Source: Pedobacter sp. HMWF019
GTDB taxonomy: Bacteria; Bacteroidota; Bacteroidia; Sphingobacteriales; Sphingobacteriaceae
DNA length: 54,661 bases
NCBI RefSeq assembly: GCF_003061025.1
Contig: NZ_QAIL01000581.1
Location: 1-54,661, forward strand
Direction: 5' to 3'
Shown here: positions 1-8,593 of the stretch, piece by piece
Layout: every line of letters starts with the position of its first letter
How positions within the stretch are numbered: position 1 is the first letter of the stretch
Translations under genes and position numbers: made by a program
The notes under the pieces: generated by a model
The model's database searches: none
Told to the model about the DNA's origin: nothing
What the model saw: the letters and a program-made list of their open reading frames with translations, nothing else

Positions 1-1
1 G

Positions 2-1366
2 AGTGTAGGAACGGATCTCAGTCAGCTTGAATTTTCCTGGCTGGTGTATAATAGCAATGGGGCATTAAGTTTGGCTGCGCCACGGGTTATCATTTCTAAT
101 GCGTATGAATTGAACTATCAGATTAAGGGTGATCCTTTTATTTTGGGGGAGCCTTATGTGGTGCGTTTAACCGTAAAAAATAAGAGCACCGGGGTCAGTT
201 TTTTTCTTAATTATAATATTATAATTGGAAATAAGTATGGTACCGGCTGGCTGGTTTTGGAAGATAAGAATGGCAGGGGGGATCTTTCTTTTGTATTTCC
301 GGATCATACGCTTGAACATGGTATTTATACGGACCGGAATACAACTCCACTGTTTGGTCCTAGAAAACTGGAACTTACACCTTTCCCTGTGGGAGATGAT
401 ATTTCTGCTGTAGGAAAACGTTTATATATTTTGGCACAGAGTGGGAGCCAGGAGTATAATTATTTAACGATGGTCAAAAAGTTCGACTACAGTTATGAGT
501 TTTTTAGTGCCCCTGCGGTCGAAAATCCTCAGGTAATGACCTGGACCAGTCAATATGTATATAGCGGGGTAAGGAATCCTGCACTGGGTGTCGTGATTAA
601 TAATAATAAGGCTCATTCTAATCTTGTCGGTGGTTTCCCGGGAGTGAAGAAATGGGGGGACGTGGCACTGAATCCTCAGGGCAGTAACAATTATTCTCTG
701 GCGCCTTTTGTTGTTGGTGGTCCAACCTATCCGGCGATTGTTTATGATAATAAAGATAAGCGTTTTTACCATATCAGGGCATATAATCCGAGCCCTGTAG
801 CGGGTTCTCTGGAAGCTTTTCCGTCGGGAGGGACTGCTGGTGTAAGTACGGTATTTGAGATGAATAATGTTGGAATGACAATGCTTTTTCAGGACTCGGC
901 TGATGTGGTGCATGAGTATAATGCCGTGATGAAGAGTGATGACAATCAGGCTTATTTGCTGAGGTATAAAACAACTAATACTACTGAGGCGCCTAATATT
1001 ACCCTGTCTAAAACCCTAATGAATGCACCAGGTATATTGTTGTACACCGCTGCCGCGGGATCAACTTCAACGCCACACATTTATTATAGTAATGACAATA
1101 GAGTGTCGCGTTATGAGACAAGTTCAAATACTGTAGTTGAAACGTTTGCCTTCCCGGTCGGGGAGCAGGTGACGGCTATAAAGTATGCGAAGTATACGCC
1201 AAACGATACTGATCCGGCGAAGAAAGCACGGCTGGTTGTTGCGACCTGGAATGGTACTGAAGGACGTGTGTATTATTTTACCATTAGCAGTACCGGAAGT
1301 ATGGGTACCTATACACATACGTTTGGGGGTTTTGGGAAGGTAGTGGATATGGCCTATAAATATTAA
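2..1366 (+). CDS. PKD-like family outer-surface lipoprotein, C-terminal part (5' end outside window)
   Basis: The frame is open from the first bases of the window, so this is the C-terminal ~454 residues of a longer protein; a GTG at 44 is internal and not a convincing start. Near the start the segment reads like an immunoglobulin/PKD-type beta-sandwich (LGEPYVVRLTVKNKSTG), followed by a long beta-rich part resembling a propeller or repeat surface protein. Such PKD-like lipoproteins typically follow SusC/SusD genes in Pedobacter-type genomes and precede a TlpA/DUF4369 protein, which is exactly the neighbour 21 bp downstream. I infer it is the accessory lipoprotein of an outer-membrane nutrient uptake locus whose SusC/SusD genes lie upstream. 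The signal peptide and lipobox are not in view. The family call rests on context and overall look rather than a catalytic motif. Confidence 0.7.
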   Translation, partial: SVGTDLSQLEFSWLVYNSNGALSLAAPRVIISNAYELNYQIKGDPFILGEPYVVRLTVKNKSTGVSFFLNYNIIIGNKYGTGWLVLEDKNGRGDLSFVFPDHTLEHGIYTDRNTTPLFGPRKLELTPFPVGDDISAVGKRLYILAQSGSQEYNYLTMVKKFDYSYEFFSAPAVENPQVMTWTSQYVYSGVRNPALGVVINNNKAHSNLVGGFPGVKKWGDVALNPQGSNNYSLAPFVVGGPTYPAIVYDNKDKRFYHIRAYNPSPVAGSLEAFPSGGTAGVSTVFEMNNVGMTMLFQDSADVVHEYNAVMKSDDNQAYLLRYKTTNTTEAPNITLSKTLMNAPGILLYTAAAGSTSTPHIYYSNDNRVSRYETSSNTVVETFAFPVGEQVTAIKYAKYTPNDTDPAKKARLVVATWNGTEGRVYYFTISSTGSMGTYTHTFGGFGKVVDMAYKY

Positions 1367-1387
1367 ATCACATAAAAACAAGATACA

Positions 1388-2503
1388 ATGATCCGATTAA
1401 AAAAAATAAAGAAGTATTTGGTGCCGAAGGTTTTCTTTGTAGCTGCAATGATCTGCAGCAGTGCTTCTGTTCATGGGCAGAGCTCCGGTAGCTACGTAAT
1501 TGACGGTCATATCGAAGGACTGGACAGTGGTAAGGTTTTTTTAAGTGCAACTTATCAGGGTAAAAATTTGACAGATTCTGTGGTGGTAAAAAATGGCAGT
1601 TTCAGTTTTAAGGGTAATATACCGGGTACATTGCTTTACGGTTTGCGATTTGGAAAGCAACATTACATAACTGTGGTTGTGCAGCCAAACGAAGAAATAA
1701 GGGTAAAGGGAAATCTTACAAACCTGGACAATGTGGAAATTTCCGGGGCTAAAGAGCAAAAGGTATGGGAGGAATGGATGAAGGTCTGGACAATGATCAG
1801 AAATCAGGCGGGGCGTCTTTATAAAATGGCCGATAGTATTGGCAAAGGAGACAGGACTGCTGTGGATGCTGGATTTGAACAATTGAATCTTCGGCTGGTT
1901 GATTCGGTGGAAGCTTTTGTTAGGCGGCATCCATCTTCGGCCATTGCGCCCTTTGTCATCACAGATCGTTTTGTCAATTACCCTAATCCGGAAAAAGCGC
2001 AAAGCAACTATGCTGTTTTGACTTCTGCAGGAAAGAATACGATTTATGGTAAGGAACTTGGACAGGCCATTTCTGTAAATGCTAAAACAGGCGTTGGTGT
2101 GAGACCGGATTTTACATTGCCTGACCGTGAAGGAAAAAGTTTTAAACTCTCTTCTTTAAAAGGTAAATTGGTATTGGTAGATTTTTGGGCAAGTTGGTGC
2201 GGGCCATGCAGAAAAGAGAACCCCAACCTGGTCAAGGCTTATGAGAAATACCATAGCCAGGGATTTGAAATTGTAGGTGTTTCATTGGATGATAAGAAGG
2301 AGGCTTGGATAAAAGCTATTGATGCAGACAAACTAACCTGGATACATGTATCTGATCTAAAAGGCTGGAAAAGTAACCTGGCTAAGGAATACGGGATCAG
2401 ATCTATTCCAACCAATTTCCTGGTGGATAGAAACGGAAAGATCATTGCAAAAGATCTGCGCGGGGAGGCTTTAGAAAAAAAGCTTTCTATGATTTACAAA
2501 TAG
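1388..2503 (+). CDS. TlpA-family periplasmic thiol:disulfide oxidoreductase with N-terminal DUF4369-like domain
   Basis: This is a 371-residue exported protein. A basic N-terminus and hydrophobic stretch end near VHGQ (about residue 31), a plausible signal peptide. Residues ~35-130 are beta-rich, with the Y-V-I-D-G-H-I-E-G-L pattern typical of DUF4369. Residues ~235-371 are an AhpC/TSA-TlpA thioredoxin fold with the active site W-C-G-P-C (Cys271 and Cys274) and a cis-proline region at RSIPTNFLVD. It should act in the periplasm as a disulfide reductase or isomerase. The start at 1388 is the only one that keeps the whole signal peptide. It lies 21 bp after the PKD-like lipoprotein gene, so the two are probably cotranscribed. 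Its electron donor and substrate are unknown. Confidence 0.9.
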   Translation: MIRLKKIKKYLVPKVFFVAAMICSSASVHGQSSGSYVIDGHIEGLDSGKVFLSATYQGKNLTDSVVVKNGSFSFKGNIPGTLLYGLRFGKQHYITVVVQPNEEIRVKGNLTNLDNVEISGAKEQKVWEEWMKVWTMIRNQAGRLYKMADSIGKGDRTAVDAGFEQLNLRLVDSVEAFVRRHPSSAIAPFVITDRFVNYPNPEKAQSNYAVLTSAGKNTIYGKELGQAISVNAKTGVGVRPDFTLPDREGKSFKLSSLKGKLVLVDFWASWCGPCRKENPNLVKAYEKYHSQGFEIVGVSLDDKKEAWIKAIDADKLTWIHVSDLKGWKSNLAKEYGIRSIPTNFLVDRNGKIIAKDLRGEALEKKLSMIYK

Positions 2504-2505
2504 TT

Positions 2506-2548
2506 GGTAATGGATCTTATAGCCTTTTAGGCTATAAGATCCATTACC
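2506..2548. terminator. Perfect 20-bp inverted repeat, likely bidirectional terminator between convergent genes
   Basis: Positions 2506-2525 and 2529-2548 are exact reverse complements around a TTT loop. The structure lies just after the tlpA-like stop codon (2501-2503) and contains the last codons and TAA of the convergent aminotransferase gene. No long T-run follows on the plus strand, so termination may rely on the very stable stem. Confidence 0.7.
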
Positions 2549-3714
2549 TCTAAAATGACGCTGCAAACCTGACGGATCTCCTCTTCTTTAATAATTAAAG
2601 GAGGGGCGATCCGCATGGCGGTTTCACAATGTAAAAACCAGTCGATCACCACACCGCGTTCTCTACATAGGGTACTTACTTTTTCTACCTGCTCAAAGCT
2701 GTCCAGCTGAATGCTCAGCATTAAACCTTTACCGCGAACTTCTTTAATTAGCGGATGGACAAGAAGCGTACGAAAAAGTTCTCCTTTTTTATTGACGTCT
2801 TTAACCAATTCTTCTTCCAGTATAACCTCCAGACTGGCGAGACCTGCACTGCAGGAAACAGGGTGGCCGCCAAATGTAGTGATGTGTCCAAGGATCGGGT
2901 TTTCTTTAAGTACACCCATAACTTCTTTATTGGCAATAAAGGCACCGATTGGCATACCTCCACCCAAGGCTTTGGCCAGTAATAAAATATCAGGAACGAT
3001 ACCAAAATTCTCAAAGGCAAATAATTGGCCGGTACGACCAAATGCGGCCTGAATTTCATCGAGAATCAGCAAAGCGCCAACTTCTGTGCAGCGGTTGCGA
3101 AGTTTGCTCATGTAATTTTCGGACGGAACCCGGATGCCGGCTTCTCCCTGAACGGTTTCTATGATCACACAAGCGGTTTCCTCTGTGATCATGGTAAGTT
3201 CTGCTTCTTCATTGAAGTGGATAAATTGTACATTAGGAAGAAGTGGACGGTAAGCTTGTTTATAATGCTCGTTTCCCATGACACTTAATGCACCATGAGT
3301 GCTGCCATGATAGGAATTGAAGCAGGAAATAATACCACTTCTGCCAGTATATCTTTTGGCGAGTTTTAAAGCGCCTTCTGTAGCTTCTGCACCAGAATTG
3401 ACAAAATAGACATTGTTCAATGTTTCTGGTAATACGGAGATGAGTTTTTGCGCAAACAGGATCATTGGACTTTGTACATATTCTCCATAGACAGTGAGGT
3501 GCATGTATTTATCCAGTTGTGCTTTTATGGCATCGATTACTTTTGGATGTCGGTGTCCGATATTGCTCACTGCAAAACCGGAAACCAGATCAATATAGGA
3601 TTTATTCTGTTTATCGTATAAATAGATTCCTTCTGCGTAATCGATTTCCAGTAAGTTAGGACTGGTGGAAGTTTGCGCGTTGTTGAGAAGGAAAAGTTGT
3701 TTGTTACTGATCAT
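2527..3714 (-). CDS. Class III PLP-dependent aminotransferase (acetylornithine/ornithine aminotransferase-like)
   Basis: This 395-residue fold-type I class III aminotransferase has all hallmark motifs: NSGAEATEGALKLAK (residues ~106-120, PLP phosphate binding), YHGSTHGALS, the PLP-ring aspartate in LILDEIQAAFGRTG (Asp219, Glu220), and the Schiff-base lysine in AKALGGGMPIGAF (Lys248). Length and motifs fit the family of ArgD, ornithine and 4-aminobutyrate aminotransferases, but the substrate cannot be fixed from sequence and no arginine genes are nearby. It starts 15 bp downstream of nhaA on the same strand, so the pair is probably one transcript. The 3' end is embedded in a perfect 20-bp inverted repeat. 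Confidence 0.9.
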   Translation of the reverse strand: MISNKQLFLLNNAQTSTSPNLLEIDYAEGIYLYDKQNKSYIDLVSGFAVSNIGHRHPKVIDAIKAQLDKYMHLTVYGEYVQSPMILFAQKLISVLPETLNNVYFVNSGAEATEGALKLAKRYTGRSGIISCFNSYHGSTHGALSVMGNEHYKQAYRPLLPNVQFIHFNEEAELTMITEETACVIIETVQGEAGIRVPSENYMSKLRNRCTEVGALLILDEIQAAFGRTGQLFAFENFGIVPDILLLAKALGGGMPIGAFIANKEVMGVLKENPILGHITTFGGHPVSCSAGLASLEVILEEELVKDVNKKGELFRTLLVHPLIKEVRGKGLMLSIQLDSFEQVEKVSTLCRERGVVIDWFLHCETAMRIAPPLIIKEEEIRQVCSVILEVMDLIA

Positions 3715-3729
3715 AAAATTATAAAAATA

Positions 3730-5046
3730 TTAGCTCTTTTTGGAAACGGATGTTCTTTTGAGGGCGATGGTGCCTAAAATACCTGCAACAACAGAGGCAA
3801 GCAGGATGCCGTATTTAGCTTGGTTGATCATGGTCTCACTTGTGAAGGCGAGATTGCTAATGAACAGAGACATGGTAAAGCCTACGCCAGCTAATAAGGC
3901 GACCCCCGTAATGTGGGTCCAGTTGGCCTGGTCTGGAAGACGGGAGATCTTTAACTTCACCATGAGCCAGGTAAAGAGTAAAATGCCGGTAAATTTGCCC
4001 ACAATGAGGCCGGTGGTAACCCCCATACTCACAGGGTTTAGTAATGCACTGAAAAAATCGGATCCTATGACCATGCCTGAGTTGGCTAATGCAAATAGGG
4101 GCATTATAATAAAAGCCACCCAGGGATGAAGGGTATGTTCAATCTTTTGTAAAGGAGTTTCTGCGGCGGTACTCAATGCCTTGATCTCTTCAATAGTCTG
4201 ATGCTGCTGAGGGGTGGTCAATGTACTGTTGCTGGGAATTTCCTGCTCAAAATCTGCAGCAAGTTTTTTAAGTTTTTTTGCATACATCAGTTCGTCGATC
4301 TTTGTAGAGGCTGGAATGGTAAAGGCAACCAATACGCCGGCAATCGTGGCATGAACCCCCGAAAGAAGGAAGCCCATCCAGACCACGAGCCCCATGATCA
4401 GATAAAATGCACTGCTTCTGATGCCCAGAAGGTTTCCAATCATCATGATCACCAGAAAGAGTCCGGCTATACCAAGTGGAATGAAGTTTAAGTCAGAACT
4501 GTAAAAAAAAGCGATGACCAGGACTGCCCCAAGATCATCGGCCACAGCTAAGGCAGATAAGAATACTTTTACAGAAGATGGGATATGTTTTCCCGCCATG
4601 GATAGCAGAGCAAGGGCAAAGGCAATGTCTGTAGCCATTGGAATCCCCCAGCCGTGTTCGGATTCCATTCCTTTATTTATGAAAAAATAAATCAGTGCGG
4701 GAACGATCATTCCGCCGAGTGCGGCCATCATCGGTAAGGAGGCTTTTTTTATACTGGAAAGTTCTCCGTCCATAAATTCCCTTTTGAGCTCCAGTCCAAT
4801 GACAAAAAAGAAAATAGCCATTAAGCCATCGTTGATCCAGATGTGCAGGGGTTGATCGAATACATGTTTATCAAAGCCTACTGACAAATGGAGATCCCAA
4901 ACCTGGTGGTAAGAATTGTGATATGGTGAATTTGCCCAAATAATTGCTGCAACAACACTGATCAGCAGAACAATTCCACTGGTATACTCCAGGTGGATAA
5001 ATTTGCTAACCGGGGCTATAATTTTATCAATAGGAGATTTCTGCAT
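3730..5046 (-). CDS. nhaA: Na+/H+ antiporter NhaA
   Basis: This inner-membrane antiporter of ~438 residues exchanges Na+ for H+ for pH and salt homeostasis. It has about 11-12 hydrophobic segments, the family patterns WINDGLMAIFFFVIGLELKRE and ATDIAFALALLS, and the essential aspartate pair in ALAVADDLGAVLVIAFFY. A hydrophilic loop around residues 260-300 is longer than in E. coli NhaA (~388 aa). The frame can be opened at a TTG at 5073, but I chose the ATG at 5046 (MQKSPIDKII). The longer version would overlap a good -7 element (5071-5078) and adds residues untypical for the family. It is the first gene of a probable two-gene unit with the aminotransferase. Confidence 0.95.
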   Translation of the reverse strand: MQKSPIDKIIAPVSKFIHLEYTSGIVLLISVVAAIIWANSPYHNSYHQVWDLHLSVGFDKHVFDQPLHIWINDGLMAIFFFVIGLELKREFMDGELSSIKKASLPMMAALGGMIVPALIYFFINKGMESEHGWGIPMATDIAFALALLSMAGKHIPSSVKVFLSALAVADDLGAVLVIAFFYSSDLNFIPLGIAGLFLVIMMIGNLLGIRSSAFYLIMGLVVWMGFLLSGVHATIAGVLVAFTIPASTKIDELMYAKKLKKLAADFEQEIPSNSTLTTPQQHQTIEEIKALSTAAETPLQKIEHTLHPWVAFIIMPLFALANSGMVIGSDFFSALLNPVSMGVTTGLIVGKFTGILLFTWLMVKLKISRLPDQANWTHITGVALLAGVGFTMSLFISNLAFTSETMINQAKYGILLASVVAGILGTIALKRTSVSKKS

Positions 5047-5070
5047 AGTGTATCTATTTAGGGCGTATGG

Positions 5071-5078
5071 CAAAAATA
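5071..5078 (-). promoter_or_regulatory. Probable Bacteroidota -7 element for nhaA
   Basis: On the minus strand this reads TATTTTTG, an exact match to the Bacteroidota -7 consensus TAnnTTTG. It lies 24 bp upstream of the nhaA ATG at 5046. No clear -33 TTTG is seen at the expected spacing. Confidence 0.45.
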
Positions 5079-5183
5079 GGGTTTTATATTAAAATAAGAT
5101 TTTAATATTGGAGAGTCTGTAAACAATTAAAACCAGAAGGTTTGTTTATTGTTCCTACTTTTACAGTTCTAAATTAGAGTACG

Positions 5184-5486
5184 ATGGCAAATTTTTCAGA
5201 AATTATAAAATCGGATAAACCTGTTTTGGTTGATTTTTCTGCTGAATGGTGTGGTCCTTGTAAAATGATGGCACCGATATTAGGTCAGCTTAAGGGGATG
5301 ATCGGAGATAAGGCAACGATACTTAAAGTGGATGTGGATAAGAACCCTTCTGTTTCGAAGATCTATCAGATTCAGGGTGTACCTACCTTAATTTTATTTA
5401 AGGGGGGGCAGATCAAATGGAGACAGTCTGGGGTTATACAGGCTAGTCAGTTAAAAACTATTATTGAGGGGGTAATAAACAGCTGA
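5184..5486 (+). CDS. trxA: Thioredoxin
   Basis: This is a complete single-domain cytoplasmic thioredoxin of 100 residues. The active site W22-C23-G24-P25-C26 sits after VLVDFSAE, and the cis-proline loop [11 protein letters not shown] is present near residue 66. There is no signal peptide. It would be reduced by thioredoxin reductase and in turn reduce cytoplasmic disulfides. It is divergent from nhaA, and its stop is only 6 bp from the stop of the convergent acetyltransferase gene; no clear terminator is visible between them. As genomes of this group carry several trx genes, the symbol indicates family rather than proven primary thioredoxin. Confidence 0.93.
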   Translation: MANFSEIIKSDKPVLVDFSAEWCGPCKMMAPILGQLKGMIGDKATILKVDVDKNPSVSKIYQIQGVPTLILFKGGQIKWRQSGVIQASQLKTIIEGVINS

Positions 5487-5492
5487 AACTGA

Positions 5493-6041
5493 CTATGTAA
5501 TTATTCTTTCTTTGATTTTAATGGCCGGATTTCCTGAATAAATTGTAAATGTATCCAAATTAGAGGTGGCTACTGAACCTACTGTCAATACAGCATGTGC
5601 TCCGACTGTAATACCCGGGCATACGATTGCCCCAGTTCCTATCCATGCGCCATCTTCTACTGTAATTCCTGCATTGCGGAGGTCAAAGGTACTTTTTGTG
5701 TAATCGTGATTTCCTGTGAGCAATATAGCTTTCTGCGAAATACAAACGTTGTTTCCTATATGGACCTCTTCCAGGTTTTCTATGTAACAATCCGAGAGCC
5801 AGGAGTGGTTGCCTAATGAAAATTTCCATGGATATTTAATGTGGATAAAGGGTTTGATGCGTACGTCTTTCCCGATTTTTGCACCAAATAACTGTAGTAT
5901 GCCGACGAGCAAGGTGCTGCATGGAAGCAGGCCGGACCTGAACAACAACAAGCTGGTCAAATACCAGAGGCTGATTTTAAGTTTACCTGCCCCCGGATGA
6001 TAGGATCCTTTGTTAAAGGCTTTTCTTAGTTTTGTTTCCAT
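5493..6041 (-). CDS. WcaF-like colanic-acid-type O-acetyltransferase (left-handed beta-helix)
   Basis: This 182-residue hexapeptide-repeat acyltransferase is related to the WcaF family. Residues ~60-170 carry imperfect [LIV]-G-x4 turns (IGKDVRIKPF, LGNHSWLSDC, IGNNVCISQ, VEDGAWIGTGAIVCPG, VGAHAVLTVGSV) and the catalytic-type histidine in LLTGNHDYTKSTFD. Proteins of this type transfer acetyl from acetyl-CoA to sugars of surface polysaccharides. Its start lies inside the 3' end of the upstream GT2-exosortase gene (29 bp overlap). It is the last gene of the minus-strand polysaccharide operon and probably decorates the polymer made by it. Confidence 0.88.
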   Translation of the reverse strand: METKLRKAFNKGSYHPGAGKLKISLWYLTSLLLFRSGLLPCSTLLVGILQLFGAKIGKDVRIKPFIHIKYPWKFSLGNHSWLSDCYIENLEEVHIGNNVCISQKAILLTGNHDYTKSTFDLRNAGITVEDGAWIGTGAIVCPGITVGAHAVLTVGSVATSNLDTFTIYSGNPAIKIKERIIT

Positions 6042-7419
6042 ATTGGTTCTTAGAACGTACCCATGTCATGATCAGGAACCCCATGATACTGTAGGTAATG
6101 AGGTTGAATAGAAAATGTAGGTTTATCCTATAGCCTGGCCGCCAGTAGAGTGTAATGAGCAACAGGCGGAGTAGATTGAGACTTTGGAAGCTTGCTGCCC
6201 CTAACAGCAGGAATAGTAATTTAGATTTAATGGATTTGGAGTAAGCCATGACAAACGCTGTGAATGCACTCATGATTCCATAACCGAGACAAGAGTAGAC
6301 CAGGTGAAAACCAGATCTGCCGGTAACATGGAGGTTAAAAATACTTTTTTTTACTTCATATCCCATCAGGTTCAACAAGGCTGCAGAAGAGGAAATATTA
6401 ATTTCACGCCAGTATCTGATATAGTTGAGGTGCTGGTCCAACCATTGATTGTAGAACCTTCCGGGAGTTGTTATTCCTATAAAGGCGAGGTTACCGATAT
6501 AGAGGAAAAAGAAAAACAGAAGAAACCTTAAGGCAAATTTTCTGCCGATGGGGGGGTGCGGTTTTATGCCTTTTAATCTGAACTGTTCTTCAATTTTTAT
6601 GTCAACAATTAACCTGAACCAGAATGCCTGGAGGAAATGGTATAAGATACCGGTTGCTCCATCCAATATTCCTTTTTGGATGAAGAGACGAAAAGCAAAG
6701 TAAAGATAGGGTCTAAGGTATCTTGGAAAGGTATTCCACAATTGTTTTAACCAAGCTATACGTTCATTGGGGCCAGCCCACAGGTTGGTTCTACAGGTTT
6801 TAACGGGGGTGTATAGGAGCCGGTTGACTTCTTCTTCTGCGAGAAGATCGCTGTAACGATTGTGTTTTTCCAGCCAGAAGGAAATGTTGTTCTCTTTTAG
6901 ATTTTCTTCAATCAAATATCCTTTTCTCCATATTTGCGTTGGTCCGGAAACCAGAAAACGATGGTCCATATTCTGGCTGAGATCGGAATAACCGATATTG
7001 TACCGGAACATCTTGAGCATATATTTAGGAAAGTAGCCTCCATGTTTGATCCACTGGCCTCTGAAAAGGTACTTTCTGTTGAAATAGATTCCGGTTAAGT
7101 GATGATGGTTCTGGTGTTTGAAGTTTTTGAGCTGAAGGTACAGCTCTGGACTAAGTATTTGATCTGCATCAAGTCCAATCACCCATGGTGTACGTATAGG
7201 AAAGATATGGAGGGCATAGTCCCATTGTTTAGGATGGTTGTCAAAGGAGCGGCAGGTATATTGAACCTGATAGGTATTGCAAATATCGAGGGTTTTGTCT
7301 GTACTGCCGGAGTCTAAAATGAAAATGGGGGCTTGAAGTCCCTTTATGGAATCCAGTAGTTTGGAAAGATGTATTTCTTCGTTGAAAGTAAGGATGATAA
7401 AGGTGTAATCAGTTTGCAT
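6013..7419 (-). CDS. GT2 glycosyltransferase fused to a C-terminal exosortase domain (XrtY-like)
   Basis: This is a 468-residue two-part protein. Residues ~1-260 are a family 2 glycosyltransferase: FIILTFNEEIHLSKLLDSI, ILDSGSTDKT, and a D-x-D-type IGLDADQ at 81-87. Residues ~295-455 are a multi-spanning membrane domain with the spacing of the exosortase/archaeosortase triad: Cys377 in YSCLGYGIMSAF, Arg418 in SLNLLRLLLI and His435 in NLHFLFNLITYSIMG. Exosortases are membrane cysteine proteases/transpeptidases that process PEP-CTERM-like sorting tails and usually sit in exopolysaccharide loci. From memory (unverified), annotation databases use the name exosortase Y for such Bacteroidota proteins. 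The ATG at 7419 overlaps the upstream GT4 gene by 11 bp. No PEP-CTERM-type substrate is seen in the window. The exosortase assignment comes from motif reading and needs a profile search. Confidence 0.8.
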   Translation of the reverse strand: MQTDYTFIILTFNEEIHLSKLLDSIKGLQAPIFILDSGSTDKTLDICNTYQVQYTCRSFDNHPKQWDYALHIFPIRTPWVIGLDADQILSPELYLQLKNFKHQNHHHLTGIYFNRKYLFRGQWIKHGGYFPKYMLKMFRYNIGYSDLSQNMDHRFLVSGPTQIWRKGYLIEENLKENNISFWLEKHNRYSDLLAEEEVNRLLYTPVKTCRTNLWAGPNERIAWLKQLWNTFPRYLRPYLYFAFRLFIQKGILDGATGILYHFLQAFWFRLIVDIKIEEQFRLKGIKPHPPIGRKFALRFLLFFFFLYIGNLAFIGITTPGRFYNQWLDQHLNYIRYWREINISSSAALLNLMGYEVKKSIFNLHVTGRSGFHLVYSCLGYGIMSAFTAFVMAYSKSIKSKLLFLLLGAASFQSLNLLRLLLITLYWRPGYRINLHFLFNLITYSIMGFLIMTWVRSKNQYGNKTKKSL

Positions 7420-8593
7420 TTTTTAAGGTTTGTTGGTACATTTCCTGATAAAGAATGGTTAGACGAGGTGCGGAGAAATCTTTCAGAATTTGTTTGGGTG
7501 CATATTTTCTGATTTCAGCCCTTTTCTGAATATCCTTATAGGCTTTGTAAAAGGTATGTGTTAAGTCTGTAATACTGGATTTGCAGATCCAGCCAAGATT
7601 ATGTTGAAGTACATAAGCTGCTAATCCAACTTCTCTGGTCAGTAGAACCGGTGTGCCACTGGCAAGACTTTCTATGACCACGTTGGCGAAATTTTCATTT
7701 TGGGAAGGTAAAACCAGTAGATCGTGTTTTTGGATAAAATCAAATTTCTCCTGTTCGTTGAGATAACCTGCCCAGTTGATGTACTGATGTATGTTTAAAT
7801 GAAAGCTTAGATTCTTTAATGACCAGACGTAATCGGGGCAACCTTGACCGGCTATGGATAAGTTCCATGCAAATTTAGTTCTGCTCAGCGCTCTAAGCAG
7901 TAGATCAAGTCCTTTTTTTTCTTCTATCCTGGAGAGAAATAGAAATTGGAAAGCTTTCTTTTTGGTTGTATAACAAGTTTTGGAGCTCTGTTTCTGATGG
8001 AAAAGGGAGCTTGGACAGTTGATGAAATTGGGAATAATATAGAGTTCTTTTGGTCGTAGTCCTATCTTGTGGATATCTTCCTTTTCCTTTTCTGAGGTGG
8101 TATGGACAATACATTGCTTCAGTAGCCAGCTTCCAATGGCTTTATGAAAGAGTTTCTTTCCCAATGATTTTCTGTTTTGCAATGTATACGGGGTAAGCAT
8201 CCCTCTGGGTGATAAAATTACAGGTATGTGGTACCATCTGGCCAGTGCTGTAGATAAAATGGCAACCATATTCCACCAGGAATGGATATGGATAATCAAA
8301 TGTTGTTTGCGATGGTTTTTAATTTGTTTTCGAAGATTCCAGAGTAAAGCAGGCGAAAAATGACTGTGGTCTTTTGTGAGGCGTTTAAAATACCAGACTT
8401 TAACGTTGTCCAGTAAACAGGTAAGATTTGTTGGGGTCTGCAGAGCGGATTGCCCATTGGCATTGGTAGTCAGAACTTCGATTTCTAAATGGCTTTTGAC
8501 CAGTTCCTCGCATAGTTTAGAAACAGAGGTAATGGTACCACCATAGAAGTAAGCGGGTTTATAAGATGGCGTGATCTGGAGGACTTTTAGCAT
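7409..8593 (-). CDS. GT4-family glycosyltransferase of the exosortase-associated polysaccharide operon
   Basis: This 394-residue GT-B fold enzyme begins MLKVLQITPSYKPAYFYGG, with a glycine-rich N-terminal donor/acceptor loop. Residues ~200-360 form the GT4 C-terminal domain, including FLFLSRIEEKKGLDLLLRAL and the retaining-GT E-x7-E motif in QNENFANVVIESLASGTPVL. It should transfer a sugar from a nucleotide-sugar to a lipid-linked precursor on the cytoplasmic face. It overlaps the Wzy-like gene by 7 bp and the GT2-exosortase gene by 11 bp, which indicates tight translational coupling. Donor and acceptor are unknown. Confidence 0.93.
   Translation of the reverse strand: MLKVLQITPSYKPAYFYGGTITSVSKLCEELVKSHLEIEVLTTNANGQSALQTPTNLTCLLDNVKVWYFKRLTKDHSHFSPALLWNLRKQIKNHRKQHLIIHIHSWWNMVAILSTALARWYHIPVILSPRGMLTPYTLQNRKSLGKKLFHKAIGSWLLKQCIVHTTSEKEKEDIHKIGLRPKELYIIPNFINCPSSLFHQKQSSKTCYTTKKKAFQFLFLSRIEEKKGLDLLLRALSRTKFAWNLSIAGQGCPDYVWSLKNLSFHLNIHQYINWAGYLNEQEKFDFIQKHDLLVLPSQNENFANVVIESLASGTPVLLTREVGLAAYVLQHNLGWICKSSITDLTHTFYKAYKDIQKRAEIRKYAPKQILKDFSAPRLTILYQEMYQQTLKNAN

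Noticed and set aside
464-913. Long minus-strand frame of 149 codons opposite the PKD-like gene
   Set aside because: Shadow frame: composition is not protein-like and the plus-strand frame is coherent throughout.
5046-5073. TTG at 5073 as the nhaA start
   Set aside because: It would place the -7 element TATTTTTG inside the gene; the ATG at 5046 gives the family-like N-terminus.
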